Assembly (NCBI GenBank): GCA_902464015.1 | Contig: CABQHM010000023.1 | Span: 1 to 50,030, forward strand | Reading direction: 5' to 3' | Length of the DNA stretch: 50,030 nucleotides | Source of the DNA: an uncultured Coriobacteriales bacterium | GTDB lineage: Bacteria > Actinomycetota > Coriobacteriia > Coriobacteriales > UMGS124 | In this document: positions 7,094-16,325 of the stretch, piece after piece | Numbering within the stretch: the stretch's first letter is position 1 | Layout of the letters: each line of letters opens with the position of its first letter | Position numbers and translations under genes: made by a program | The notes under the pieces: model-generated | Databases searched by the model: none | What the model saw: the letters and a program-made list of their open reading frames with translations, nothing else | Told to the model about the DNA's origin: nothing

Positions 7094-8958
7094 GTCGACA
7101 TCGCGTTGCCCATGCTGCCAGGTTGATGCCCCTTTGGGCTGGTTTTGCCATCGCCGTGACTCTCATTGCCTGGGTACCGTGCACCTTTGCCGATCAACCT
7201 GCTCCCGCGCCCGCTGCGTCAAGCAAAGAGTCGCTCATTGACACCTTCATTGCAGGTACCAACCAGACCAGCGGAGTGGCGGTAGCCGTTTCAGCCGATG
7301 GGGCCGTGCAGCTGAGAAACAACTATGGATACGAGGCAGGGCCGGATTCCGCCGAGGTCGGAGAGCGCACGGCCTTCGAATGGGGCCGCACAAGTGACCT
7401 GCTTGTGTGGGCTGCTGTCATGCAGTTGGTTGAGGCGGGACAGCTCAACCTCAACACAAACCTCAGCGCCTATCTGCCTGAGGGGCTGGACCTGCCCGAA
7501 GGTTACGAGTCCCTGGACTTGCTCGACCTCATGAACCATGTCAGCGGCTTAGACGTTGCCATGGTGGGCAATGCCTCCTCGCTTGCCGACGGCTTGACCG
7601 ACGCCACGGTTGCGCTTTCGCTCTTCGAGGTAGAGGCGGGGTTTGAGCCTGGCTCTATCGTGGGATACACCCCCTATGACGCGCTTCTTGCGGCCGTTGT
7701 CGTACAACAGGTGAGCAAAGTTGACTTCGTCGAGTACGTCCAGACGCATATTTTCGATGTGTTGGGAATGACGAGCACGAGACTCATGGTGGGCGGCGAT
7801 GCAAGCAGGGCCGCGGCTGACGACCTTTATGGCGAATCGGGTTATCGCTTGGCAAAAGGCGCGGTGGGGCCTACGAGCGTTTCCTCTCCGCGCGCCACAA
7901 CCTCCTCGGCCTTTACCTGCTATGGCTCGGTTGATGATCTGCTCGTGCTCGGTCAGGCGCTCATGGGCCAGGGCGACCGTGCGCTTTTCAGCAATCCTCA
8001 GACGGTGCAGACATTCTTCTCGGTGACGCGCACCTATCCGAGCCTCGGTGTGGCCCGCATCGCGCACGGCATGTTCAGCTTTCCCTTTACGGCGAGTGTG
8101 TTGGGCGAGTCAGGTACAACAGCATCAGGTTTTACCAGCTCGCTGTATATGGATCCCGACAGCGGCCTTGTTGTTGCCGTTATGACGAACCAGTCCGGTC
8201 GATTCGACCTCACCCAAGGCATACCGCGCGTGCTTTTCGGCCGCACGGACATCTCGGTGGGCGCAGCGGACTCCCCGGATAACTATGTGTGGGTGGGAAC
8301 CTACCAAAGCGCCGGCAACGCTGCCTTGGGCCCGGCCAAGTTCCTCACTGCACTTGACCGCGTCGTGGTGTCGGTGAACGCCCAGGGCGTTCTTATGCTC
8401 GACAACCTGACCGCGACCAACCTCGGCGCTGGCGTGTACTCAGTGGATACGGCGGTTGACCAGGACGTATATCGCTTCCATGTGAGCCTTGCGCGTGGCA
8501 GCGAGTTCTCCCGCGCTGACGAGGACTACTACCTGGTGCCCGATTACACGCTTAACGTTGAGTTCACCTTGCTTCTTCTCGCCGCGCTTGGAGGCGTCTT
8601 CTGCCTTGGGTATGTGCTGAGGGGAGTTCTGAGCTGTTTTGCCGGCTTGCGGAGACACCGCCGCCCTCGCATACAAATTGCCCCGCTTCTTCTTGCTTTT
8701 GCCACGGTTGTTTCCCTTTCGGCCGCGGTTTGGGGAATATACAGCCTGTCGGTTGGCATTGCGCCTGCTGCGCTCGGAGCACTGCTCGTTGGCGAGAGGG
8801 TGTACTGCGTCTTGGCCGCGGCGATCATCGTGTGGATGCTCGTGACGCGCTGGCGCGGCTCCACGTGGACGCGTGGCCAGAACGTCGTGGCCGTGCTCGT
8901 TGCGCTTGCGGGGTTTATGATGATGCTAAACCTTGTGTACTGGGATATGCTGGCCTGA
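7090..8958 (+). CDS. Membrane-anchored beta-lactamase-fold protein with degenerate active site
   Basis: This 622-residue protein has a signal peptide (about 1-35), a class C beta-lactamase/PBP4-type domain (about 45-385), a linker domain and four C-terminal membrane helices (about 491-512, 530-553, 570-586, 598-619). The fold is clear from segments such as AAVMQLVEAGQL, HIFDVLGMTST and the late DPDSGLVVAVMTNQ. All three catalytic motifs look lost. The SxxK position aligns with RTSD (100-103), YxN is YTP (193-195) and the late HxG is ESG (340-342). It is therefore probably a pseudoenzyme acting outside the membrane as a binding or sensing module. Its ATG overlaps the radical SAM stop by four bases, so the two are coupled. 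Confidence 0.82.
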   Translation: MSRHRVAHAARLMPLWAGFAIAVTLIAWVPCTFADQPAPAPAASSKESLIDTFIAGTNQTSGVAVAVSADGAVQLRNNYGYEAGPDSAEVGERTAFEWGRTSDLLVWAAVMQLVEAGQLNLNTNLSAYLPEGLDLPEGYESLDLLDLMNHVSGLDVAMVGNASSLADGLTDATVALSLFEVEAGFEPGSIVGYTPYDALLAAVVVQQVSKVDFVEYVQTHIFDVLGMTSTRLMVGGDASRAAADDLYGESGYRLAKGAVGPTSVSSPRATTSSAFTCYGSVDDLLVLGQALMGQGDRALFSNPQTVQTFFSVTRTYPSLGVARIAHGMFSFPFTASVLGESGTTASGFTSSLYMDPDSGLVVAVMTNQSGRFDLTQGIPRVLFGRTDISVGAADSPDNYVWVGTYQSAGNAALGPAKFLTALDRVVVSVNAQGVLMLDNLTATNLGAGVYSVDTAVDQDVYRFHVSLARGSEFSRADEDYYLVPDYTLNVEFTLLLLAALGGVFCLGYVLRGVLSCFAGLRRHRRPRIQIAPLLLAFATVVSLSAAVWGIYSLSVGIAPAALGALLVGERVYCVLAAAIIVWMLVTRWRGSTWTRGQNVVAVLVALAGFMMMLNLVYWDMLA

Positions 8959-8975
8959 TGTGTGGGGTTGGCGGT

Positions 8976-8981
8976 TATAAT
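8976..8981 (+). promoter_or_regulatory. Likely -10 element before the small membrane protein
   Basis: A perfect TATAAT lies 29 bases before the ATG at 9011, in the only gap between two long coding stretches. The -35 region is weak. Confidence 0.5.
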
Positions 8982-9010
8982 GGGCCGTCAACATTGAGGA
9001 AGGAAATCCA

Positions 9011-9349
9011 ATGAGCGACAACGACACCCCCCTGAGCGACGAAGAGCGTGCCGAGCTTGAAGCCCTGCGCGAGGCGAAGCGCGCCGCCGACGAGGCCCAG
9101 CGCGAGCGAGCCGCACGTGCCGAGCTCGAGAACCTGCGCAAGGCTCAGAAGTACGCGAAGGAAGACGCGGAGTACTACGCTGAGAAGGAGCGCCGCAAGG
9201 AGGAGCGCCGTCGCGCCCGGGAGAATCCCGACTATGGTCTGGACGATCTCGAGCCGATGCCTGCCAAGCAGAAGATCGTCATCGGCGTCATTCTCGCCAT
9301 GTTCGTCCTTCTTGTGATTTACCTCGTAATGTTCAACATGGGCAAATAA
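9011..9349 (+). CDS. Small charged coiled-coil protein with C-terminal membrane anchor, unknown
   Basis: I do not recognise this 112-residue protein. Residues 8-75 are an almost uninterrupted highly charged helix (Glu, Arg, Lys, Ala), likely a coiled coil. Residues 90-110 form one hydrophobic helix near the C-terminus, followed only by a few residues. That is a tail-anchored layout, with the helix facing the cytoplasm. A GAGGAAGGAAA ribosome site and an upstream TATAAT support it as a real gene. It lies six bases before the most upstream possible pncB start. No enzymatic motif is visible. Confidence 0.7.
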   Translation: MSDNDTPLSDEERAELEALREAKRAADEAQRERAARAELENLRKAQKYAKEDAEYYAEKERRKEERRRARENPDYGLDDLEPMPAKQKIVIGVILAMFVLLVIYLVMFNMGK

Positions 9350-9399
9350 CGCCAATGAAGTCTGCGGACTTTGGTGGCGACGGTGATGGGAGATTGCAC

Positions 9400-10920
9400 A
9401 TGGGGCAGACTGCCCTCGATGCGGCATTGCGCGCGTCGAGCTTTGAGCCTGACGGCGAGAACGGAATCGGCCTGCTGACCGACCTGTATGAGCTGACTAT
9501 GGCGGAAGGCTATTGGAGAAGCGGCCTGGCCGACATGGAGGCATGCTTTACCTCGTTCTTTAGGGAGAATCCTTACGAGGGCGGTTTCACGCTCGTCTGC
9601 GGAACGGGTCAGTTGGCGTCGCTTGTCGAGAACTTCCGCTACTCACAGGCCGACATTGCCTATCTCGGCAACCTCCAGGCCCCGGGCGGCGGCCCCATGT
9701 TCTCGCCGGAGTTTCTCGAGTGGCTCTCGCAGTGGCGCCCTCGTGTCACGATCGACGCCTTGCGCGACGGCGATCTGGCTTTTCCTCGTGAGCCTGTGGT
9801 TCGCGTCTGTGGTCCCATCATCGACTGTCAGCTGCTTGAGTCGCCGTTGCTCAACCTCGTGAACTTCGAGACGCTTGTTGCAACGAAGGCCGCGCGTGTA
9901 TGCCAGGCGGCCCAGGGCCGCCCCGTGGCGGAGTTTGGCCTGCGCCGTGCCCAGGGTCCCGACGGTGCCCTTTCGGCGGCGCGCGCTGCCTATGTGGGCG
10001 GATGCGCCTCGACGTCTAACGTGCTGGCCGCGAAGCGCTACTCCATCCCGGCCTCCGGCACCCATGCCCATGCCTGGGTCATGGCGTTTCCCGACGAGCT
10101 CTCGGCGTTTCGTGCCTATGCTGAGGCGAGCCCTAAGAACTGCACCCTGCTCATTGACACCTACGACGTCATGCGCGGTGTTGAAAACGCCATTATCGTT
10201 GCCCACGAGATGGAAGGCCGCGGCGAGCGTCTGGCTGGCGTTCGTATCGATTCCGGTGACCTGTGTGCCCTGTCGCAGCGCGCCCGCGCCCGTCTTGACG
10301 AGGCCGGCCTGCCCTATGTCAAGGTTATCGTCTCAAACGACCTCGACGAGCATCTTGTCGAGTCGCTGTTGCTGCAGGGAGCCCGCGTCGACGGCTTCGG
10401 CATCGGCACGAAGCTTGTGACCTGCTTTGACCAGCCGGCGCTGTCGGGCGTGTACAAGCTCTCCGCCAAAAGGATGCCTGGCCAGGACTGGATTCCTGTG
10501 CTTAAGGTGTCCGAGCAGGTATACAAGCGCACCATTCCTGGCGTGCAGGATCTGCGTCGGTACTTCGACGAGTCAGGTGCGCCCGTGGCCGATATGATCT
10601 GTACCGTCGACTACCCGCACGGTGTGCCCGCCACGATCGTCGACGTGAACGACCCACTGCTCACGCGCTCGCTTGACGGCCTGCGCTGCGAGTCCATGCT
10701 GCATCGCTTCACGCAAGACGGTCAACGCGTGGCACAGCCCGAGGACCTGTCCTGCGCCCGTTCCCGCGCTGCGGCAAACCTTGCGACCCTCAAGCCGGCA
10801 AGCAAGCGACTGCTCAACCCGCAGGTGTATCCCGTGGGTATCGAAGCCGGTCTCTCCGAACTGCGTCAATCCATGATTGCCCAGGCGCGTTCCACCCAGA
10901 ACGACCTCACCTGGCGTTAA
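9400..10920 (+). CDS. pncB: Nicotinate phosphoribosyltransferase
   Basis: This enzyme makes nicotinate mononucleotide from nicotinate and PRPP in NAD salvage. The protein (506 residues from this start) shows the family's N-terminal GLLTDLYELTMAEGYW, the central EFGLRRAQGPDGA, the SGTHAHAWVMAFPDE segment with the catalytic histidine, and VRIDSGDL. I chose ATG 9400 because GGGAG lies seven bases before it; an in-frame ATG at 9355 has no clear site and would add 15 residues of low conservation. argS follows almost at once. Confidence 0.93.
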   Translation: MGQTALDAALRASSFEPDGENGIGLLTDLYELTMAEGYWRSGLADMEACFTSFFRENPYEGGFTLVCGTGQLASLVENFRYSQADIAYLGNLQAPGGGPMFSPEFLEWLSQWRPRVTIDALRDGDLAFPREPVVRVCGPIIDCQLLESPLLNLVNFETLVATKAARVCQAAQGRPVAEFGLRRAQGPDGALSAARAAYVGGCASTSNVLAAKRYSIPASGTHAHAWVMAFPDELSAFRAYAEASPKNCTLLIDTYDVMRGVENAIIVAHEMEGRGERLAGVRIDSGDLCALSQRARARLDEAGLPYVKVIVSNDLDEHLVESLLLQGARVDGFGIGTKLVTCFDQPALSGVYKLSAKRMPGQDWIPVLKVSEQVYKRTIPGVQDLRRYFDESGAPVADMICTVDYPHGVPATIVDVNDPLLTRSLDGLRCESMLHRFTQDGQRVAQPEDLSCARSRAAANLATLKPASKRLLNPQVYPVGIEAGLSELRQSMIAQARSTQNDLTWR

Positions 10921-10941
10921 AGCACAATGAAAGGCATGTTC

Positions 10942-12840
10942 ATGAATCAGGAATCTACCGCTGTTGCCTCAAACTCCTATGACGATCGCGGAATGAGGGC
11001 ACGTATTGCCGGCCTCGTCTCGTGTGCCATCGCCCAGGCTCAGGCCGCAGGCGAGCTGCCCGAGTTCGAGGTGAGCGACTTCGGCATCGAGAGGACCAAT
11101 GACGCCCAGAAGGGTGACTGGACCTCCACTGTTGCTATGCGCAGCTCCAAGGCCGCGCACCGCGCTCCCCGCGACATCGCCGCCGCCATCATCGCTCACA
11201 TGCCTGCCGATGAGGCTGTCGTGTCCGTTGAGGCAGCGGGTCCAGGCTTTCTGAACTTCAGCCTTGCCCCTGAGGCCATCTGCGGTGTCTTTGGCCAGGT
11301 CATCCGCGAGGGTGCTGACTTCGGCCGCTGCAACGACGGTCAGGGCAAGAAGGTCGACGTCGAGTTCGTCAGTGCCAACCCCGTGGGCCCCATGCATGTG
11401 GGTCATGGACGCTGGGCGGCTTTGGGCGACTCCATGTGCCGTACTCTCGAGTTCTGCGGTTGGGATGTCACGCGCGAGTTCTATATCAACGACGCCGGCA
11501 ACCAGATGAACACGTTTGCCCGCTCTATCGAGAAGCGCTATCGTCAGATTGTCGAGCTTGTTGCTGGTGGTAAGACGGTCGACGAGGCTCTCGAGACCCT
11601 CGAGGCCGACCGCGTCGCCGCGCTCGATGATGCCGACGGCACGCTTGACACCCACCCCCTGACTGATGACTTCGCCGGTGAGCTTGGCGGTGACGCATAC
11701 GGCGGTTCGTATATTTGGGACATCGCCCGCGTCTTCTACGACCAGGACGGCACCGCGCCTCTTGACATGCCGGTCGAGGAGCGCCTGCACGACTTCCGCG
11801 AGCGTGGTTACCAGGCCATGCTTGCAAACATCAAGGATGTACTTGCCCAGTGTGGCTGCGACTTCGACGTCTGGTTCTCCGAGCGTACGCTCCATACTCC
11901 CGATGCGCAGGGCAAGACGGCCGTCACACGTGCCTTTGACAAGCTTCGCGCGGCCGACAAGCTGTATGAGGCCGAGGGTGCCCTTTGGTTCCGCACGACC
12001 GATTATGGCGACGACAAGGACCGCGTCCTTATGAAGTCCGATGGCTCGCACACCTATTTCGCCTCGGACATCGCCTATCACTCCAACAAGTTCGACCGCG
12101 GCTTCGACCGTCTCATCGACATTTGGGGTGCCGACCACCATGGCTATATCCCCCGTATGCAGGCCGCTGTGGAGGCTATGGGCCACAAGGGCCAGCTCGA
12201 CGTGCCGCTTGGCCAGCTTGTGAACCTGCTGCGTGCCGGCAAGCCCGTGCGTATGAGCAAGCGCAAGGGCACTATGATTACGTTCGAGGAGCTGCTCGAG
12301 ATGGTGGGTAGGGACGCTACGCGTTTCACGCTGCTGTCGCGTTCGAGCGACCAGGAAGTTGACTTCGACATCGACGTCGTCACGCGCCAGAGTTCCGACA
12401 ACCCCGTGTTTTACGTACAGTATGCGCACGCCCGCATCTGCTCCATCCTGCGCAAGGCTGCTGAGCAGGCGGGTATTGCCGATACGTCCGATCTCGACGC
12501 GACGGCGCATGCCCTCATCGGCGACGATCCGAACCTGGCACTTCTCACCGACCCGGCCGAGCTTGCCCTTGCCCGTCACCTCGCCCACTTCGGCGAGATG
12601 GTTGCCGGCTGTGCTAAGGACCTGGCGCCCTTCAGGCTTACGCACTATGCTACGGGCACTGCGGCGGCCTTCCATGGCTTCTATACCAACTGCCACGTGC
12701 TGACTGACGACGCCGAGCTTACGCGCGCGCGTCTGGCTGCCTGCGACGCCGCAAGGCGCGTGCTTGCCCAGACGCTTTCTCTCATCGGTGTAAGTGCGCC
12801 GGTGAGCATGGAGCAGCGTGGCGAGGAAGCCGCGCAGTAG
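10942..12840 (+). CDS. argS: Arginyl-tRNA synthetase
   Basis: A class I synthetase that charges tRNA-Arg. The HIGH motif is HVGH (152-155) in SANPVGPMHVGHGRW. The KMSKS site is RMSKRKG (437-443), the low-conservation form usual for ArgS, and GADHHGY precedes it. The C-terminal DALR anticodon-binding domain is present. Possible starts are ATG 10927, 10936 and 10942; AAAGG at 10930-10934 best fits 10942. It ends in a strong terminator. Confidence 0.95.
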   Translation: MNQESTAVASNSYDDRGMRARIAGLVSCAIAQAQAAGELPEFEVSDFGIERTNDAQKGDWTSTVAMRSSKAAHRAPRDIAAAIIAHMPADEAVVSVEAAGPGFLNFSLAPEAICGVFGQVIREGADFGRCNDGQGKKVDVEFVSANPVGPMHVGHGRWAALGDSMCRTLEFCGWDVTREFYINDAGNQMNTFARSIEKRYRQIVELVAGGKTVDEALETLEADRVAALDDADGTLDTHPLTDDFAGELGGDAYGGSYIWDIARVFYDQDGTAPLDMPVEERLHDFRERGYQAMLANIKDVLAQCGCDFDVWFSERTLHTPDAQGKTAVTRAFDKLRAADKLYEAEGALWFRTTDYGDDKDRVLMKSDGSHTYFASDIAYHSNKFDRGFDRLIDIWGADHHGYIPRMQAAVEAMGHKGQLDVPLGQLVNLLRAGKPVRMSKRKGTMITFEELLEMVGRDATRFTLLSRSSDQEVDFDIDVVTRQSSDNPVFYVQYAHARICSILRKAAEQAGIADTSDLDATAHALIGDDPNLALLTDPAELALARHLAHFGEMVAGCAKDLAPFRLTHYATGTAAAFHGFYTNCHVLTDDAELTRARLAACDAARRVLAQTLSLIGVSAPVSMEQRGEEAAQ

Positions 12841-12860
12841 TACTATCTACCCAGCAAGCC

Positions 12861-12898
12861 AGGCCCGGCACGGCGTTGTCGGGCCTTTTTCTTTTTTG
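12861..12898 (+). terminator. Intrinsic terminator after argS
   Basis: AGGCCCG pairs with CGGGCCT around a 12-base partly paired loop and is followed by TTTTTCTTTTTT, a strong T run. Confidence 0.85.
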
Positions 12899-12920
12899 AG
12901 CTCACCAAGGAGGCATTCAC

Positions 12921-14246
12921 ATGGGCGTGGTGAACATTGCGGTTATCGGTCTGGGCACTGTCGGCGGCGGTCTCGTGAGGCTGCTCCAGCGTCATCATGA
13001 CGACTACCTTGCCTCGTATGGGATCGACCTGCGCTTGAAGCGGGCCTGCGCTCGCAGCGCGCGCCATGCCGAGGAGCTGGGACTTCCTGAGGGTGTCTTT
13101 ACAACGGACTGGCACGAGGCTGTGTCCGACCCCGAGGTTGACATCGTGGTGGAGCTCATCGGCGGTGACCATCCTGCCCGTGAGATTTTCGAGGCTGCGT
13201 TTGCGGCAGGCAAGCATGTGGTTAGCGCCAACAAGTCGATGCTCTCGCATTGCATGGGCGAGCTTGCGGGTATGGCCCACGAGTCGGGCGTTCAGCTGCG
13301 CTGCGAGGCTGCAGTGGCTGGTGGCATTCCCATTGTCGAGACGCTTGAGCATGCGCTTGCTGGCAACGAAGTCCTCACCATTGCCGGTATCGTGAACGGT
13401 ACGACGAACTACATGCTTACGCGCATCGAGCGCGAGGGTTTGTCGTTTGACGAAGTTCTGGCGGATGCCCAACGCCTGGGTTATGCCGAGGCGGACCCCA
13501 CGGCCGATGTCGACGGCTTCGACGCTGCCGCAAAGATTGCCATCCTGGCAACCATCGGTTTCAACACGCGCGTCACGATGGACGACGTGTCGCTCATCGA
13601 GGGTATCCGTGGTGTCTCGCCCGTCGATGTTGCCTGTGCCCGGGAGTGGGGCTACCGTGTGAAGCTCCTGGCTGTGGCGCGCAGCACCGCTTCGGGTGTC
13701 GATGTGCGCGTGCATCCTGCGATGCTGCCTGCGGGCCATCAGCTCGCAAGCGTCGATGGCGTTTTCAACGCTGTCTACGTTGTGGGCGACGCAGTGGGCG
13801 AGACGATGTACTTTGGCCCCGGCGCCGGCGACTTCCCCACGGCAAGCGCCGTTATGGGAGACGTTCTGGCCTTGGCCACGCCTCTTGCCCACGGCAGCAA
13901 GCCCCTTGCGGAGGCAAAGCCGTTCGACCGCGTGCTGCCCGTTTGCAACCCGCTCGACCTTACGGCCCGCTACTATGTGCGCCTCGCGCTTGAGGACAGG
14001 CCTGGTATCCTGGGTCCTGTTGCCAGCGTCTTTGGCGACGAAGGTGTCTCCATCGCCTTGGTGAGCCAGCCTTCGCACGATGAGAACGCTGCCGCTTCTC
14101 TCGTACTGCTGACCCAGCCCGCGCAAGAGCGCGCCGTTCAGGCGGCGCTTGCCAAGGTGCGCGAGGTCGAGGGCGTACAGGAAGTGTGCTCGGTGATTCG
14201 CGTGGAGGATACCGAAGCCTGGAAGGCTGGCAAGCTGGCGAGGTAG
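12921..14246 (+). CDS. hom: Homoserine dehydrogenase
   Basis: Reduces aspartate semialdehyde to homoserine for threonine and methionine synthesis. The 441-residue protein has a Rossmann NAD(P) motif GLGTVGGG (10-17), the catalytic-domain signature ADPTADVDGFDAAAK (about 190-204) and a C-terminal ACT domain starting near residue 350 (LALEDRPGILGPVASVF). The ACT domain usually mediates feedback inhibition by threonine. AAGGAGG precedes the ATG. No other threonine pathway gene is adjacent, and terminators on both sides suggest it is transcribed alone. Confidence 0.95.
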   Translation: MGVVNIAVIGLGTVGGGLVRLLQRHHDDYLASYGIDLRLKRACARSARHAEELGLPEGVFTTDWHEAVSDPEVDIVVELIGGDHPAREIFEAAFAAGKHVVSANKSMLSHCMGELAGMAHESGVQLRCEAAVAGGIPIVETLEHALAGNEVLTIAGIVNGTTNYMLTRIEREGLSFDEVLADAQRLGYAEADPTADVDGFDAAAKIAILATIGFNTRVTMDDVSLIEGIRGVSPVDVACAREWGYRVKLLAVARSTASGVDVRVHPAMLPAGHQLASVDGVFNAVYVVGDAVGETMYFGPGAGDFPTASAVMGDVLALATPLAHGSKPLAEAKPFDRVLPVCNPLDLTARYYVRLALEDRPGILGPVASVFGDEGVSIALVSQPSHDENAAASLVLLTQPAQERAVQAALAKVREVEGVQEVCSVIRVEDTEAWKAGKLAR

Positions 14247-14300
14247 CTCATCTTTCACTGGCGTTGCCATACATGCGGCGTGCCGCCGCGCGTCGGTGCT

Positions 14301-14345
14301 GCCGCCCTGCTGAGCGAGGCCTCGGCGGGGCGGTTTCGTTTTTCT
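14301..14345 (+). terminator. Probable terminator after hom
   Basis: CCGCCC and GGGCGG enclose an inner arm (GCTGAG/CTCGGC), followed by TTTCGTTTTTC. It lies between the hom stop and the ABC-class ATPase start at 14379. Confidence 0.65.
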
Positions 14346-14378
14346 TGCACCTTGGGTACGACAAGGGAGGGTTTCAAC

Positions 14379-16172
14379 GTGAAGGACGCGCGTGACCTGC
14401 GCTATCAGCTTGAAGATATCGACCGCAGGGGTTATCCGGCCTACAAGGGGCTTCGAGGGTGCTATCGCTTTGAGGCCTATGAGCTGTGCGTCAACCATGT
14501 CCAGGGCGACCCGTTTGCGGCACCTTCCGACGTGTCGGTGTACCTCACCCACGACAGTGCCGGGTGGCCCGCTGGTCTGTACGACACTCCCTGGCGCGCT
14601 CGGGCGTTCTCCGATTTCCTCATCAGGCGCTTTGGTCGCGCGGCGGCGCGGTACTCGTTCAAGGTGTCGGGGTCGGGCAAGAGCGGCGCGCTGTACACGA
14701 GCCGCCCCGGACCCGAGGTATTGGAGCGCAGTGCCTGTATGCTGGGGGAGGAAGGGTTCGAGCTCTGTTTCAAGGTCGGGTTCCCCGCTAACGGCAGGTC
14801 GGTGGACGCCTCCGCTCTCAAGCGCATTCTGTTCGACTTTGTTCCGCGCATGGTCGATGAGGCGCTCGTGTGTGACGCAGGCGGGCTCAAGCTCGCTCAA
14901 GCCGCGTGCGACCTTGCAGACGACCAACATTTCATGCGCGGCGAGCTCGAGCGTCTGGGTCTGGTGGCTTTTGTCGCGGACGGCAGCATCCTGCCACGCG
15001 AGAGCGGGTCTTCCTCAAGGCCCATGCGCGACGCCCTGCCGTTCGAGGCCCCGTGCGAGCAGGAGGTCGTGCTTGACCTTCCGCATCATGGTCCCACGCG
15101 AGGCATGGGCATCCGACGCGGCGTGACGCTTATCGTGGGCGGCGGATACCATGGCAAGTCGACGCTGCTACAGGCCCTGCAAGAAGGGGTGTACGACCAT
15201 GTGGCAGGTGACGGGCGCGAGTATGTGGCGTGCGATGCCACGGCTGTGAAGCTGCGTGCCGAGGACCGCCGTGCAGTCCACGAGGTGGACATCTCCCTGT
15301 TCATTGACAACCTGCCTAACGGTTGCGACACGACGTGCTTCAGCACGCTCGACGCAAGCGGTTCTACTTCCCAGGCAGCCAGTGCAATCGAGGCGCTTGA
15401 GGCAGGATGCCGCGCGTTGCTTATCGACGAGGACACCTCTGCCACGAACTTCATGGTGCGCGATGCGCTCATGGCTGCCGTGGTGAGTCCCGAGCATGAG
15501 CCCATCACGCCTTTCGTGGCGCGCGTGCGCGACCTTTGGGAGAAGGCGGGTATCTCAAGCGTTATCGTTGCCGGTAGTTCGGGTGCGTTTTTCGAGGTGG
15601 CCGACACCGTGTTGCAGATGGAACGCTACGAGGCGCATGACATTACCGCGAGGGCGCGTGAAGTTTGCCACGGCAGGGGAGCCGCCCCGGTCGCATGCGC
15701 TTCGGGGTTTGCCTTGCCGGTAAGCGGTAAACGCCATGTGCATCTGAACCTGCCGACGACTCGGCGCATCTCAACGCGAGATGAGGGGGCTGAAGGGGAA
15801 ACGATTGATGCAGCAAGCGGAGCCACGGGGCGTTCTAGTCGCAAAGGCGGAGGTTCTGGCAAGGAGCGCCGTCTCAAGGTTCGTGCGAGTCGCGATGAGG
15901 TGAGTGTGGGCGACGGAGGCGCCGACCTGCGGCTGGTGGAGCAGATTGTAGATGCCGAGCAGGCCGCAGCGCTTGCCCAAATGGCACGCGTGGCTCTGAC
16001 ACGCGGGCTGCTCGATGGCCGCCGAAACATGGGAGGCGTTGTGGAGGCCGTGTATGAGGAATGGCACCGGGGTGGCTGGGAGGCGCTCGATGAACACGGA
16101 ACGCCTGCCTGTGGCCTTGCGATGCCGCGCTCCCAAGAGCTGGCCGCCATGCTCAACCGCTGGAGGGCGTAA
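14379..16172 (+). CDS. ABC-class ATPase of the COG3044 family, role unknown
   Basis: The 597-residue protein belongs to the 'predicted ATPase of the ABC class' family. The N-terminal LRYQLEDIDRRGYPAYKG stretch is typical. A Walker A GGGYHGKST lies at 254-262 and a Walker B LLIDED at about 347-352. The region 515-545 is Ser/Gly/Lys-rich and probably disordered. It has no membrane segment and no adjacent permease, so it is not an ordinary transporter ATPase. The start is GTG 14379: GGGAGG sits eight bases upstream, and the longer frame from 14280 runs through the terminator hairpin. Function is not established as far as I know. Confidence 0.82.
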   Translation: MKDARDLRYQLEDIDRRGYPAYKGLRGCYRFEAYELCVNHVQGDPFAAPSDVSVYLTHDSAGWPAGLYDTPWRARAFSDFLIRRFGRAAARYSFKVSGSGKSGALYTSRPGPEVLERSACMLGEEGFELCFKVGFPANGRSVDASALKRILFDFVPRMVDEALVCDAGGLKLAQAACDLADDQHFMRGELERLGLVAFVADGSILPRESGSSSRPMRDALPFEAPCEQEVVLDLPHHGPTRGMGIRRGVTLIVGGGYHGKSTLLQALQEGVYDHVAGDGREYVACDATAVKLRAEDRRAVHEVDISLFIDNLPNGCDTTCFSTLDASGSTSQAASAIEALEAGCRALLIDEDTSATNFMVRDALMAAVVSPEHEPITPFVARVRDLWEKAGISSVIVAGSSGAFFEVADTVLQMERYEAHDITARAREVCHGRGAAPVACASGFALPVSGKRHVHLNLPTTRRISTRDEGAEGETIDAASGATGRSSRKGGGSGKERRLKVRASRDEVSVGDGGADLRLVEQIVDAEQAAALAQMARVALTRGLLDGRRNMGGVVEAVYEEWHRGGWEALDEHGTPACGLAMPRSQELAAMLNRWRA

Positions 16173-16233
16173 GTGGTGTGGAGCTGTTGGATCCTAGTGC
16201 CATCAGCGTCTGGAAACGCTCCAGCCCATACGC

Positions 16234-16287
16234 AAACCGCCCGTCGACCATTCCCTGGGCTGCTTGGGATGGTCGACGGGCGGTTTT
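16234..16287. terminator. Bidirectional terminator between the ATPase and fmdB genes
   Basis: A long, nearly perfect stem (AACCGCCCGTCGACCAT with ATGGTCGACGGGCGGTT, extended by CCC/GGG) has T runs in both directions. It sits between convergent genes and can serve both. Confidence 0.88.
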
Positions 16288-16325
16288 TCGTCTTGGGGCT
16301 CAGGATGGAAAAGGGGAGATGCGCC

